From the NCBI RefSeq assembly GCF_017305435.1, contig NZ_JAFKIP010000008.1, positions 1-64,000 of the forward strand: a DNA stretch of 64,000 bases, in the 5' to 3' direction. The notes beneath the pieces are model-generated. The model was not told the origin of the DNA. It was given only the letters and a program-made list of their open reading frames with translations, and made no database searches. Below are positions 54,962-63,091 of the stretch, in pieces. Each line of letters opens with the position of its first letter. Positions within the stretch are counted from its first letter, which is position 1. Both the position numbers and the translations under genes were made by a program. Origin of the DNA: Microbacterium sp. Lineage in GTDB: Bacteria > Actinomycetota > Actinomycetes > Actinomycetales > Microbacteriaceae.

Positions 54962-56002
54962 ATGGCACTGTTCTCGCGTCGCGGCACACGCGGCGATTCC
55001 GCCGCGCCCGTTCCCGTCGCGCCCGTTCCCGCCGTCGCCGATGAGGTCGCCGACGAGGCGAGGGATGCCGAGGCATCCGACGCTCCCGTCGCACCGATCA
55101 CTCCCGAAGCCGTCCCCCAGGTCGGCATCTCGGTCAGCACGTTCGGCAAGGGGCCCGAGAGCGCGCGCCCGGTGACGGACGAGGCGGCGCGGCCCGCGGA
55201 GGCTGCTCCGGCGGCGACGCCGTCGGTCCCGGGCCTGCCCGACAACGCGCTCGTGCAGCAGGCGCTGCGAGCGCTCCCCGAGGACCCGCAGCCGGCGCAC
55301 ATCATGAACGTCATGCGCCAGGTGCTGCAGGGGCAGCTGTACGTGCGGGCGCAGGGCGACGCGAAGGAGCTGCTCGAGGCCGGCCGGGGCCTCAACCTCG
55401 CGATCACGACGCACGAGGACAAGCGCTTCCTCCTCGTCTTCAGCGGGGGCGCGCCGGTGCAGGCGAGCGCGCAGGCTGAGAACGCGGGTCCGACCTCGGC
55501 GCTCGGTCAGGCGGCGTACAACGTCCTGCGGACAGCGATCGACTCGGGCTACGACGGGATCTACCTCGACCACGCGAACCCGGGCGCGCGGCTCGTGCTG
55601 CCGATCGAGCTCATCACGAAGGCGATCGAGGAGGGCGCGCCGGCGCCGTTCGACGTGAAGTCGCTGCTCGCCGGCCCGCGCACCGACGGCACCGCGGCGG
55701 AGGTCGCGGATGCCCTCACACGCGTTCCGGTCTGGGCCGCCGGCCGGAAGGCGGAGGACGGTCGCATCGGTCTCGCCGAGGCACGCGGCACCGACGGCGT
55801 GCGGCGCCTGGAGGTCTATTCGCATCCGCTCGAAGTCATCGCGATGGGTCGCGGCGACGGTCCGCTGCGCCTCGAGCCCGAGCAGCTCGCCCGCGCCGTG
55901 GCATCCGAGCCCGCACTCACCGGTGTCGTCGTCGACCCCGCCGGCCCCTGGATCGAGCTCGACCGCGATCACCTCGCCTCCCTCCTCGCGCTCGCGGGCT
56001 GA
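54962..56002 (+). CDS. SseB-family protein
   Basis: The product has 346 aa. After an Ala/Pro-rich disordered N-terminus of about 85 residues come two SseB-like domains: DNALVQQALRALPEDP with LYVRAQGDAKELLEAG and FLLVFSGGAPVQ, then PVWAAGRKAEDGRIGLAEARG with LEVYSHPLEVIAMG. SseB proteins in other bacteria link to rhodanese/secretion functions, but the actinobacterial role is unknown. Soluble and cytoplasmic. Confidence 0.8.
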   Translation: MALFSRRGTRGDSAAPVPVAPVPAVADEVADEARDAEASDAPVAPITPEAVPQVGISVSTFGKGPESARPVTDEAARPAEAAPAATPSVPGLPDNALVQQALRALPEDPQPAHIMNVMRQVLQGQLYVRAQGDAKELLEAGRGLNLAITTHEDKRFLLVFSGGAPVQASAQAENAGPTSALGQAAYNVLRTAIDSGYDGIYLDHANPGARLVLPIELITKAIEEGAPAPFDVKSLLAGPRTDGTAAEVADALTRVPVWAAGRKAEDGRIGLAEARGTDGVRRLEVYSHPLEVIAMGRGDGPLRLEPEQLARAVASEPALTGVVVDPAGPWIELDRDHLASLLALAG

Positions 56003-56030
56003 CCGCGCGCGGCGCGCGGCGCCCGGCCTG

Positions 56031-56090
56031 CCGAGTGTCCAAGACACGCGGAGGGCCGCGGCCCCGCGTCCGCGTGTCTTGGACACTCGG
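56031..56090. repeat. Long intergenic palindrome
   Basis: The 22-base arm at 56031-56052 is matched by its reverse complement at 56069-56090. Each arm contains GTGTCCAAGACAC, itself a smaller palindrome. It lies 28 bases after the SseB-like stop. It may be a terminator or a two-unit relative of the half-site arrays. Confidence 0.75.
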
Positions 56091-56143
56091 CGGAGCCCCG
56101 CGCGGCGCGCGGAGCGGGGGTGTCGCGCGGTGGGGCGCAGGCC

Positions 56144-56149
56144 TAGGGT
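56144..56149 (+). promoter_or_regulatory. -10 box TAGGGT for the LigD-type polymerase gene
   Basis: TAGGGT ends six bases before ATG 56156; same arrangement as at 38291. Confidence 0.5.
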
Positions 56150-56155
56150 GGGCGC

Positions 56156-57181
56156 ATGGCCTCGGAGCGCATCACCCTGACCGTCGCGGGGCCGGATGGC
56201 GACCGCGACGTGTCGCTGTCGAGCCCGAACCGGGTGATCTGGCCCGAACCGGGCATCACGAAACACGAGCTCGCCGAGTACGTCATCGCCGTCGCCGCGC
56301 CGTTCCTGCGGGCCAACGGGCACCGGCCCGTGTCCCTCGAGCGGTTCCCCGACACGGTCGACGGCGAGAGCTTCTTCTCGAAGAACCCGCCCAAGGGGGC
56401 GCCCGACTACGTGCACGAGGTCATGTGCACGTACAACAGCGGGCGGCGGCATCCCCAGGTCGTCCTCGACGAGGCCGCCGCGATCGTCTGGGCGGTGCAG
56501 ATGAACACGGTCGTCTTCCACCCGTGGGCCTCGCTCGCGGCGGACACCGACAATCCGGTCGAGCTCCGCATCGACCTCGACCCGCAGCCCGGGACCGATT
56601 TCGCGGATGCCGCGGCCGTCGCCCCCGCGCTCCGCGACGTTCTGCGCGAGGCGGGGCTGGAGGCGTGGGTGAAGACGAGTGGGAACCGCGGCATCCACGT
56701 GTTCTGCCCGATCGAACCCAGCCACGAGTTCCTCGACGTGCGGCACGCCGTCATCGCCGCGGGCCGTGAGCTCGAACGGCGGATGCCGGACCGGGTCACC
56801 ACCGCCTGGTGGAAGGAGGAGCGTGGGGAGCGCATCTTCGTCGACTTCAACCAGGCGAACCGCGACCGCACGATGGCGGGCGCCTACAGCCCGCGAGCCC
56901 TCGCACGCGCGAGCGTGGCGACGCCGATCACGTGGGACGAGCTCGCGGGCGGCGTCGACCCGGCATCCTTCACCGTCCGCACGGTCCCGGAGCGGCTCGC
57001 CGCGACGGGCGACCCGTGGGCGGAGTTCGCCGCGCGTCCGGGACGCATCGACACGCTGCTCGAGTGGTGGCAGCGTGACCTCGACGCGGGCCTCGGTGAG
57101 CTGCCGTTCCCGCCGGAGTTCCCGAAGATGCCCGGCGAGCCGCCGCGCGTGCAGCCGAGCCGCGCGAAGAAGACCGACTGA
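56156..57181 (+). CDS. Stand-alone LigD-type polymerase/primase domain
   Basis: The product is a 341-aa AEP-fold polymerase of the LigD PolDom family (eukaryotic-type primase). Motifs are LSSPNRVIWPEPGITKHEL at the N-terminus, ERFPDTVDGESFFSKNPP, catalytic D-x-D in RIDLDPQPGTDF, KTSGNRGIHVF and the third acidic region IFVDFNQANRD. Such proteins add or copy nucleotides during non-homologous end joining, working with Ku and a ligase; neither is adjacent here. No ligase or nuclease domain is fused. Confidence 0.92.
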   Translation: MASERITLTVAGPDGDRDVSLSSPNRVIWPEPGITKHELAEYVIAVAAPFLRANGHRPVSLERFPDTVDGESFFSKNPPKGAPDYVHEVMCTYNSGRRHPQVVLDEAAAIVWAVQMNTVVFHPWASLAADTDNPVELRIDLDPQPGTDFADAAAVAPALRDVLREAGLEAWVKTSGNRGIHVFCPIEPSHEFLDVRHAVIAAGRELERRMPDRVTTAWWKEERGERIFVDFNQANRDRTMAGAYSPRALARASVATPITWDELAGGVDPASFTVRTVPERLAATGDPWAEFAARPGRIDTLLEWWQRDLDAGLGELPFPPEFPKMPGEPPRVQPSRAKKTD

Positions 57182-57234
57182 GCCGGTTCACCGCCCGGTC
57201 GCTCACCGGCATCCATCGGGACACCCGCACTGCC

Positions 57235-57240
57235 TAGCAT
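57235..57240 (+). promoter_or_regulatory. -10 box TAGCAT for the LAQSG-tailed protein gene
   Basis: TAGCAT lies 38 bases before GTG 57279, so this mRNA would have a short leader containing ACGGAG near the start. Confidence 0.35.
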
Positions 57241-57278
57241 GGGGCGGTGCCGCCGTTGAGCGGCGGACGGAGCAGCGC

Positions 57279-57647
57279 GTGAGCACGAGGGATGCCGTCG
57301 CCAAAGTCCTCGCCGCCCTGGTACTGGCGGTGGCGGTCTCAGCGGGGCCTGCGACGCTCGCGCACGCCCTCGACGACGACGCCTCGTCCCCCGATGACGA
57401 TGCGTCCATGGTGATCGTCGTCGTCGTGCCCCCGCACGACCGGAACGTGTCGCCGACGCCGACGCCGACGCCGACGCTGACGCCGGGCACCCCGGAGCCC
57501 CCGGAGCACGGAGGCTCGTCCGGTTCCCGCGGATCTCTCGCGCAGTCCGGCGACCAGCCGACGGGGATCCTCACCTTCGCCGCCATCGGCGCGCTGCTCC
57601 TCGCCACCGGTGCGGTGCTGCGCGGCCGCGCAGCGCGCAACCGCTGA
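57279..57647 (+). CDS. Small surface protein with LAQSG sorting-like tail
   Basis: The product has 122 aa: signal peptide ending LAHALD (about 30), an acidic patch (DDDASSPDDDAS), a short hydrophobic stretch, repeated Pro-Thr dipeptides, a Gly/Ser-rich stretch, then LAQSG, a membrane helix and RGRAARNR. The tail matches sortase substrates in layout, although LAQSG differs from the class E consensus LAxTG by Ser for Thr. It probably becomes wall-linked or stays membrane-anchored. No sortase gene is nearby. Confidence 0.7.
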   Translation: MSTRDAVAKVLAALVLAVAVSAGPATLAHALDDDASSPDDDASMVIVVVVPPHDRNVSPTPTPTPTLTPGTPEPPEHGGSSGSRGSLAQSGDQPTGILTFAAIGALLLATGAVLRGRAARNR

Positions 57648-57687
57648 AGACCGCCTGGCCCGGACCCCCGGGTATGACCGTGCGCGG

Positions 57688-58845
57688 TCAGTCCGGGACG
57701 GACGTTCGCGCCGGCCCGGAGACACCGGTGGGGGCGACCGGCTCCGGTGCGGGCGAGGCCGACTCGATCGCCGGTCCGTGCGCGTCAGCGAGGGCCGCGG
57801 CGACAGCGACGGCCACGCGCTCGTCCTCCCTGCGTCGCCGCACCGCGGACGCGCGGCGACGCAGCCACACGATGACGAGGGCGAGACCCGCGACGACCAG
57901 CACGATGACGAGCAGCAGCACCGGCACGGCGAGCCCCGTCGCCTGCGCCGTCAGGGGGTCGAGCGCCGTCGTCGAACCCGACGCATCCACGACGATCGGG
58001 GTCGCTGTCACCGAACCGACGAGCGCGAGCATGCCGGCGATTCCGGGGACGGCGATCTGAACATCGCGCGTCTCCCCGGGGAGGATCTGCACCTCGGGCG
58101 GAACATCTCCGGCATCGGTGGCGAACCAGCCGAATGGTCCGGAGATCGACGCGCTCTGCTGCGCGCCCATCGTCGTGTTGCCCGTGTTGTGAAGAGTGAA
58201 GGTGAGGGTCGCGGTACCGGTGCCGAGCGACCAGGCGCCGCCCCACCCGACCTCGGGGTGCTCGATCGCGAGCGACGGGGCGAGCGTGCCCGAGACACGC
58301 AGACCGATGCGGATGCCGAGACGACGGTCGACCGAGATGCCCTGATCGGCGGAAGAGCCGAGTGAAGTGACGATGCCGCCGACGTAGTCGCCGGGAGTCG
58401 CATCGCCGGGCACAGCGAGCACGAAGGGCACCGTCGCTGAATCCCCGGCCGCCACCGTCACTGTCGAGGCGGAAGGCCGCGTCCAGGCGCCGACCCCGAT
58501 CGAGCCCTCGCCGACGGTGAGCAGATCGAGTTGACCGCCCGCGCCCGTGTAGCCGTCGGCCGCGTACACCTCGAGCTGCAGCGGCGCCGTTCCGTGATTG
58601 CTGACCACGAGCGCATCGCTGATGCTCTGGCCGGGATCGACCGCGTAGACGTAGGACGTGCGGTCCTTGCCGAATCCGTTCGACTCGGTGCGCACCGTCC
58701 AGGTGACGTCGTCCGCGCCGGGCGAGGCGTCGTCGGCGTGGACGGAGGCTGCGGGGAGGAGCACGCCGAACAGGGCGGTCGCGGCGAGGACGGCGGCGGA
58801 CAGCCGCACGGCGGACTGAAGGCGGGAGCGGCGGAAGCGGGGCAT
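57688..58845 (-). CDS. DUF916-type surface protein (WxL-interacting family)
   Basis: The product is a 385-aa protein with a signal peptide (ends SVHAD near 38), two beta-sandwich domains (about 45-280), one membrane helix (about 305-330) and a cytoplasmic Arg-rich tail. ISDALVVSNHGTAPLQLEVYAADGYT and VPFVLAVPGDATPGDYVGGIV match DUF916/WxL-interacting proteins, which bind peptidoglycan and hold WxL-domain partners. It lies directly downstream of the phosphatase with a WxL-like C-terminus, its likely partner, separated by a hairpin. Confidence 0.82.
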   Translation of the reverse strand: MPRFRRSRLQSAVRLSAAVLAATALFGVLLPAASVHADDASPGADDVTWTVRTESNGFGKDRTSYVYAVDPGQSISDALVVSNHGTAPLQLEVYAADGYTGAGGQLDLLTVGEGSIGVGAWTRPSASTVTVAAGDSATVPFVLAVPGDATPGDYVGGIVTSLGSSADQGISVDRRLGIRIGLRVSGTLAPSLAIEHPEVGWGGAWSLGTGTATLTFTLHNTGNTTMGAQQSASISGPFGWFATDAGDVPPEVQILPGETRDVQIAVPGIAGMLALVGSVTATPIVVDASGSTTALDPLTAQATGLAVPVLLLVIVLVVAGLALVIVWLRRRASAVRRRREDERVAVAVAAALADAHGPAIESASPAPEPVAPTGVSGPARTSVPD

Positions 58846-58877
58846 GGCGGTCTTTCGGGACGGTGGAACGAGTGCGT

Positions 58878-58918
58878 CCCGGGGCGTGCCGACCGTGGGA
58901 TGGTCGGTACGCCCCGGG
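58878..58918 (-). terminator. Hairpin between the phosphatase and DUF916 genes
   Basis: A 17-bp stem (58878-58894 with 58902-58918; 16 Watson-Crick pairs and one G-T) with a 7-base loop. On the minus strand it follows the phosphatase stop by 35 bases and precedes the DUF916 start by 32. It could terminate or stabilise the phosphatase mRNA and lower expression of the second gene. Confidence 0.6.
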
Positions 58919-58953
58919 CCGCGTGTGGACTGTTCAGTCGTGCTGGCGTGCGA

Positions 58954-60954
58954 TCAGTTGCTGATCGCGGTGAGGGTGAGGGTGCTGCGGTAGCTTCCCT
59001 TGTCGACCTCGACCGGGATCTTCAGATCCAGGTCGGAGCCGAGCGTCGCAGTGCCACGTTCGTGACCCTGCGCCGCGGAGCCGAGCACCCGCGAGTCGGA
59101 CAGCCCGGTGCCGCCGTCGTATCCGGAGCCGACGGCGGCGCCGGCGACCGCGCCGCCGCCGGCGGTCACGACCTTCGGGGCCCAGCCGAGGTGCTTTCCG
59201 GAGAAGGACTTGCTGCCGTCGGTGAAGTCGCCGACCTTGGCCGCGATCGACCAGGGGGCGACGGCACGGCGGGTGTCAGTGACCACGATCGGGTTGATCT
59301 GACCGGTCGCCTCGAAGTAGGTGTCGCCCTTCTGCGTGGCGGTGCCGAGGTCGACGAGACCGTTGTGGCCGTCGATCGTCCAGCCGAACTCACCCGGCGC
59401 GGCCTCGGGGACGTCGACCTGGATGTCCTGGCCGTCACCGTGGTTCGGGTGGATCGTGACCTCGTCCTGCACCGAGCCGACCGGCTGCGCGGCCTGCGTG
59501 CCGTTGGCCGGGCCGCACCAGAGCACCCGCTTGATCTCGACGGCCGCATTGGGGGCGTCGCACGTGCCGGAGCGGATGTTCTGGACGACGAGCGCGTCCT
59601 TCTGCACCTGCACCTTGACGAACGTGCGCACGTGCTCCTGGTTCTCCACCGAGTTGTACCAGTAGTTCGACGGGTTGAGCGCGTCGGCGCCGTTTCCTTC
59701 GTCCGAGGTCTTGTCGCCGGGGACCGGGGTGGTGAGGTCGTAGTACTTCGAGCCCGACGCGGAGTTCGCCGTCACGTACACGACGCCGCCGGGACCTTCG
59801 AACACCTCCTGCTGTCCGGGCTGCTCGCTCGCGTTCGCCTTCTGGCCGTTCTTGATCTCGTACGAGCGCGAGTAGCTGTGGTCGTGACCCTGCAGGACCA
59901 GGTCAACGCCCAGCTTCGAGAACGTCGTCGGGAAGTCGACGCGGCGCACCTTGTTGTCGGCATCCTGTGCGTGGTCGGCCGGGGAGTAGATGGCGTGGTG
60001 GTAGACGAGCACGGTGTACTTCGCCTGGGCGCCGTGGGTGTTGATGACGTCGGTGACGTACTGAATGTGCGCCGCGTCGCCGCCGCCGCCAGTGGAGGTC
60101 TTGTAGCTGTTCGAGTTGAGGTCGATGAACAGCACGTCCTTGTGGATGAACCAGTAGTCGCCGCCCGACGAGTTGGAGCTCGGATTGCCGTTCACGTAGT
60201 ACTGGCCCGAACGGTCGGTGTTCGGCGTGTAGAAGTGCTGCTCGTAGGCCTTGCCGCCGACATCGTGGTTGCCGATCGTCGCGACCCACGGGTAGTTGCG
60301 CAGCTGCGTGGGAGCGAGGAAGCCGTTCCACTGCGCCTCGGTGTTGGCGGCGTCGACCTGGTCGCCGCCCGAGACGAGGAGCTCCGCGTCGGGGTTCGAC
60401 TGCAGGGACACGTTGACCGTGTCGACCCAGCCCGCGGTGTCCTTCGCGACGTCGCCCGACGAGCCGATCTGCGGGTCGCCGTAGAAGAGGAAGTCGTAGT
60501 CGCCCTCGAACGAGCGGGTCTGGAACGTCGTGGTCGTCGACCAGCTGCCCTCGGCGCCCACGCGGTACGAGTACTGCGTGTCCTCCTGCAGACCGGTGAT
60601 GGTCGCGTGCCGGTTGAAGCCGCCGCTGGTGGCGATGTTCGCCGTCCCGGTGGCGGCGAAGGTCACCGCGGATGCCGGGAAGTCGCCGGCCACGAGCGAT
60701 GCCGTGGGAGCGACCTGCACGACCTGGGCGGTGTCGGCGGAGGAGTACCAGCTCACGATGCGCTGGGTCTCATCGGCGCCGACTCCCAGGATGACGCCGG
60801 TGAGCGTCGCCGGGGCATCGGCGAAAGCGGGAGCGGCGACGGCGCCCGCGAAAGCCGTCGCGCACAGCGTGGCGGCGGTGATCCAGGCGATCGACCGACG
60901 CGGGAGGCGCGGCGTTCGCGGTTCGGCGAAGTGCGGCATGTTGTGTCCGTTCAT
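58954..60954 (-). CDS. Secreted purple acid phosphatase-like metallophosphoesterase with WxL-like C-terminal domain
   Basis: The product has 666 aa. A signal peptide ends at APAFAD near 47. The N-terminal fibronectin-like PAP domain (about 48-155) is followed by the metallophosphoesterase domain with FYGDPQ, SGGDQVD, GNHD, LVYHH and GHDHSYSRS, the dinuclear metal ligands. Residues about 490-666 form a separate beta domain ending in DKGSYRSTLTLTAISN, like the end of WxL or related surface domains. It should hydrolyse phosphomonoesters outside the cell. ATG 60954 or 60939 both precede the signal. Confidence 0.87.
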   Translation of the reverse strand: MNGHNMPHFAEPRTPRLPRRSIAWITAATLCATAFAGAVAAPAFADAPATLTGVILGVGADETQRIVSWYSSADTAQVVQVAPTASLVAGDFPASAVTFAATGTANIATSGGFNRHATITGLQEDTQYSYRVGAEGSWSTTTTFQTRSFEGDYDFLFYGDPQIGSSGDVAKDTAGWVDTVNVSLQSNPDAELLVSGGDQVDAANTEAQWNGFLAPTQLRNYPWVATIGNHDVGGKAYEQHFYTPNTDRSGQYYVNGNPSSNSSGGDYWFIHKDVLFIDLNSNSYKTSTGGGGDAAHIQYVTDVINTHGAQAKYTVLVYHHAIYSPADHAQDADNKVRRVDFPTTFSKLGVDLVLQGHDHSYSRSYEIKNGQKANASEQPGQQEVFEGPGGVVYVTANSASGSKYYDLTTPVPGDKTSDEGNGADALNPSNYWYNSVENQEHVRTFVKVQVQKDALVVQNIRSGTCDAPNAAVEIKRVLWCGPANGTQAAQPVGSVQDEVTIHPNHGDGQDIQVDVPEAAPGEFGWTIDGHNGLVDLGTATQKGDTYFEATGQINPIVVTDTRRAVAPWSIAAKVGDFTDGSKSFSGKHLGWAPKVVTAGGGAVAGAAVGSGYDGGTGLSDSRVLGSAAQGHERGTATLGSDLDLKIPVEVDKGSYRSTLTLTAISN

Positions 60955-61067
60955 GGGTTGGGAGATGCGCGGCGAGGTGCCGGTCGCAGGCGCGGCGTTG
61001 GCGTCATCTGGACGATTCGCCTGCGCGGTGACAGGACGGTGAACACTTCGCCCAGGAGCGGTGACGG

Positions 61068-61095
61068 CTGGGCGAAACTCTGAGGATTCGCCCAG
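61068..61095 (-). terminator. Hairpin after the hupE-like gene
   Basis: CTGGGCGAA (61068-61076) pairs with TTCGCCCAG (61087-61095), just past the minus-strand stop at 61103. A further TTCGCCCAG at 61047-61055 allows an alternative pairing. Confidence 0.6.
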
Positions 61096-61102
61096 AGTCG
61101 CC

Positions 61103-62323
61103 TCATTCCCAGCCGAAGACTCGCTGGACGAACCAGATGAGGCCGGCGAGGGTGACGGCGACCGCCAACGCCCCGCTGGCCCACATCGCCACTTTCGGCG
61201 CTCGTCGCCGCAGCAGCACGAGCACGGGGAACACGAGGGCGATGAGACCGATCTGCACCGCCTCGATACCGAGGTTGAACACGAGCAGTGACCACAGGAG
61301 CGTCCACGACCAGGGCTCATCGATGCCGAGCGCCGAGGCGAAGCCCAGACCGTGGATCAGGCCGAAGCAGAAGACGACGAGCAGCCGCAGCCAGCCTGCG
61401 CGGTCGAGGCCGAGAGGTCCGGAGTCGCGCGCCAGCTCCGTTGCGGCCTCGCCCTTGGCCCACAGGCGGAAGAGGTACCAGGCCGCGACGATCGAGATCG
61501 ACAGGGCGATCGCCGGCTCGACGATGCTGCTGGGCAGGCTCACCACTTTGGTCGCGGCGAGGATGAACGTCACGGAGTGCGCGAGGGTGAACACCGTCGC
61601 GGCGAGCACGATCTCGCGGAGTTTGCGTGACCCGGCGATGAGCGCGAGCAGGAACAGGATGTGGTCGATGCCGGTGAGCAGGTGCTCCGCGCCGAGGCGG
61701 AAGAACTCCCAGAATCGCTCCCACGTGCTCTGCGCGGTCGAGAACTCGGGCGTCGCGGCGTCGAGCGCCGCCGAGCCGGTGTGGAGGTCGATGTCGTACG
61801 TGAGGATCGTCTTCGTTCCCGTGACGTAGCCCTCCTCGTCCGGGAACAGAGTGCTGCGGACGACGTGCGCCTCGCCGGGCGGGCAGTCGACCCGCCGGGA
61901 GAGCACGACATAAGGGACGCCTTCCTGCACCGTCATCGCCGCCGGGGCGGGCGCGCCCTGGTCGCAGACGTCGCCCCCGTTCGTGCGGATGGTGAAGCGC
62001 TCGTCGAGGTAGCGGACGACGGTGTCGCGATAGTCGTCGACGGCCGCCGCCATCGCGGCGTCGTCGCGGGCATCGAATGCGGCGGTACCGTCGCGGTAGA
62101 AGGCGTCGTCGCGCTGCGTGTCGGCCGCGGAGACGACGAGCAGGTCGTATTCGAGCTGGAGCGTCGCAACCGTTCGGCCCTCGTCGTCGCGCGACAGATC
62201 GGCGAACGCCACCGAGCTGAATCCGTGTGCGTCGGCGGTGGATGCCGTCAGGAGCGGCGCTCCGACGGCGAGCAGGGTTGCGAGCAGGAGGAAGAGCCTG
62301 AGGGGGAGGCGGCGAAGGGTCAC
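61103..62323 (-). CDS. HupE/UreJ-family membrane protein with extracytoplasmic domain
   Basis: The product has 406 aa. A signal peptide (ends STADAH near 36) and an external domain of about 150 residues with Cys pair (GDVCDQG, VDCPPGE) precede six membrane helices. The HupE_UreJ_2 motifs are GAEHLLTGIDHILFLLAL, TLAHSVTFILA and GLIHGLGFASAL, with conserved His in each, suggesting metal (Ni/Co/Cu) handling. Start GTG 62323. An alternative role as a general surface protein is possible. Confidence 0.82.
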   Translation of the reverse strand: MTLRRLPLRLFLLLATLLAVGAPLLTASTADAHGFSSVAFADLSRDDEGRTVATLQLEYDLLVVSAADTQRDDAFYRDGTAAFDARDDAAMAAAVDDYRDTVVRYLDERFTIRTNGGDVCDQGAPAPAAMTVQEGVPYVVLSRRVDCPPGEAHVVRSTLFPDEEGYVTGTKTILTYDIDLHTGSAALDAATPEFSTAQSTWERFWEFFRLGAEHLLTGIDHILFLLALIAGSRKLREIVLAATVFTLAHSVTFILAATKVVSLPSSIVEPAIALSISIVAAWYLFRLWAKGEAATELARDSGPLGLDRAGWLRLLVVFCFGLIHGLGFASALGIDEPWSWTLLWSLLVFNLGIEAVQIGLIALVFPVLVLLRRRAPKVAMWASGALAVAVTLAGLIWFVQRVFGWE

Positions 62324-62434
62324 GGCGTGAGCGTGCGCCTCGTCGGTGAACGGACGTTGACTCGCGCCCCAATCTTCGACGAACGGCGGCGCGCGGACGT
62401 GACGGCGGCGACGGACGACGGCGATGCTGGAGGC

Positions 62435-63091
62435 GTGCGTCCCGTTTCCTCCTGCATCGCCCTCGCGGTGCTCCTCACCGGCGTGGCGCTCCTGACGGGT
62501 TGCGCGTCGGACTGGAGCGCGCCGCATCCGTCTCCGACCCTGATCGCTGCGGCGCAGCCGGGCTTCCTCCCGGCCACGCCGCTGCCGCCCGCGGCCACGA
62601 TGACGCCGACCGCGGGCTCATGGCAGGATGCGTCTCCCTCGGAGGGGTACCGGGTCGCGCTGTTGACGATGGGTGATGAGCCGGCGACCGTCACGATGAT
62701 CGACGCCGTGCGGACGTGGGCGCGCGACGTCGGCGCCGACCTGCGGGAGGTGCGCGCCGGCGCCGATCCGATCCCCGCGATCTCGGAGGCGATCGGCATG
62801 CGCGCCGACGTCGTGATGTCGGCGGGGGACGGACTCGTCGATCCACTGGCGATCGTCACCGCGAGTCACCTCGATCAGCCTTTCCTCGTGCTGGGCGGTG
62901 AGCTCGCCGAGCCGACCGCGAACGTGCTCGCGGTCGACTGGGCCGGGGCGGGCTTCCGCGGGGAGGACCTCGGGCAGGCCGCGCACCACGATCCCGCCAG
63001 CTTCACCCCGGAGCGTTGCCGCAACGCGGTCTCGGCCGGTGTCGCGGCGCTGCTCAGCGGTCAGAGCGGCGTCGTCGTCTGGCTCCCCTGA
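62435..63091 (+). CDS. Lipoprotein with truncated BMP/periplasmic-binding-like fold
   Basis: The product is a 218-aa lipoprotein (lipobox LLTGC, Cys near 23), then a Pro/Ala-rich spacer and a Rossmann-like half (YRVALLTMGDEPAT, IGMRADVVMSAGDGLVDPL, PFLVLGGEL) resembling one lobe of BMP-type substrate-binding proteins, which are normally about 330 aa. The missing second lobe means it may not bind ligand in the usual way. GTG 62435 follows CTGGAGG. It divides 112 bases from the hupE-like start and abuts the convergent AI-2E gene. Confidence 0.65.
   Translation: MRPVSSCIALAVLLTGVALLTGCASDWSAPHPSPTLIAAAQPGFLPATPLPPAATMTPTAGSWQDASPSEGYRVALLTMGDEPATVTMIDAVRTWARDVGADLREVRAGADPIPAISEAIGMRADVVMSAGDGLVDPLAIVTASHLDQPFLVLGGELAEPTANVLAVDWAGAGFRGEDLGQAAHHDPASFTPERCRNAVSAGVAALLSGQSGVVVWLP

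Noticed and set aside
52134-55094. Very long open frame (986 codons) on the minus strand opposite pcrA
   Set aside because: High-GC DNA leaves antisense frames open; composition is Arg/Val/Asp-rich shadow sequence and the + strand gene has all helicase motifs.
62435-63091. Complete BMP-family substrate-binding protein
   Set aside because: Only about one lobe of the fold is encoded and the gene ends cleanly, so it was called BMP-like and truncated.
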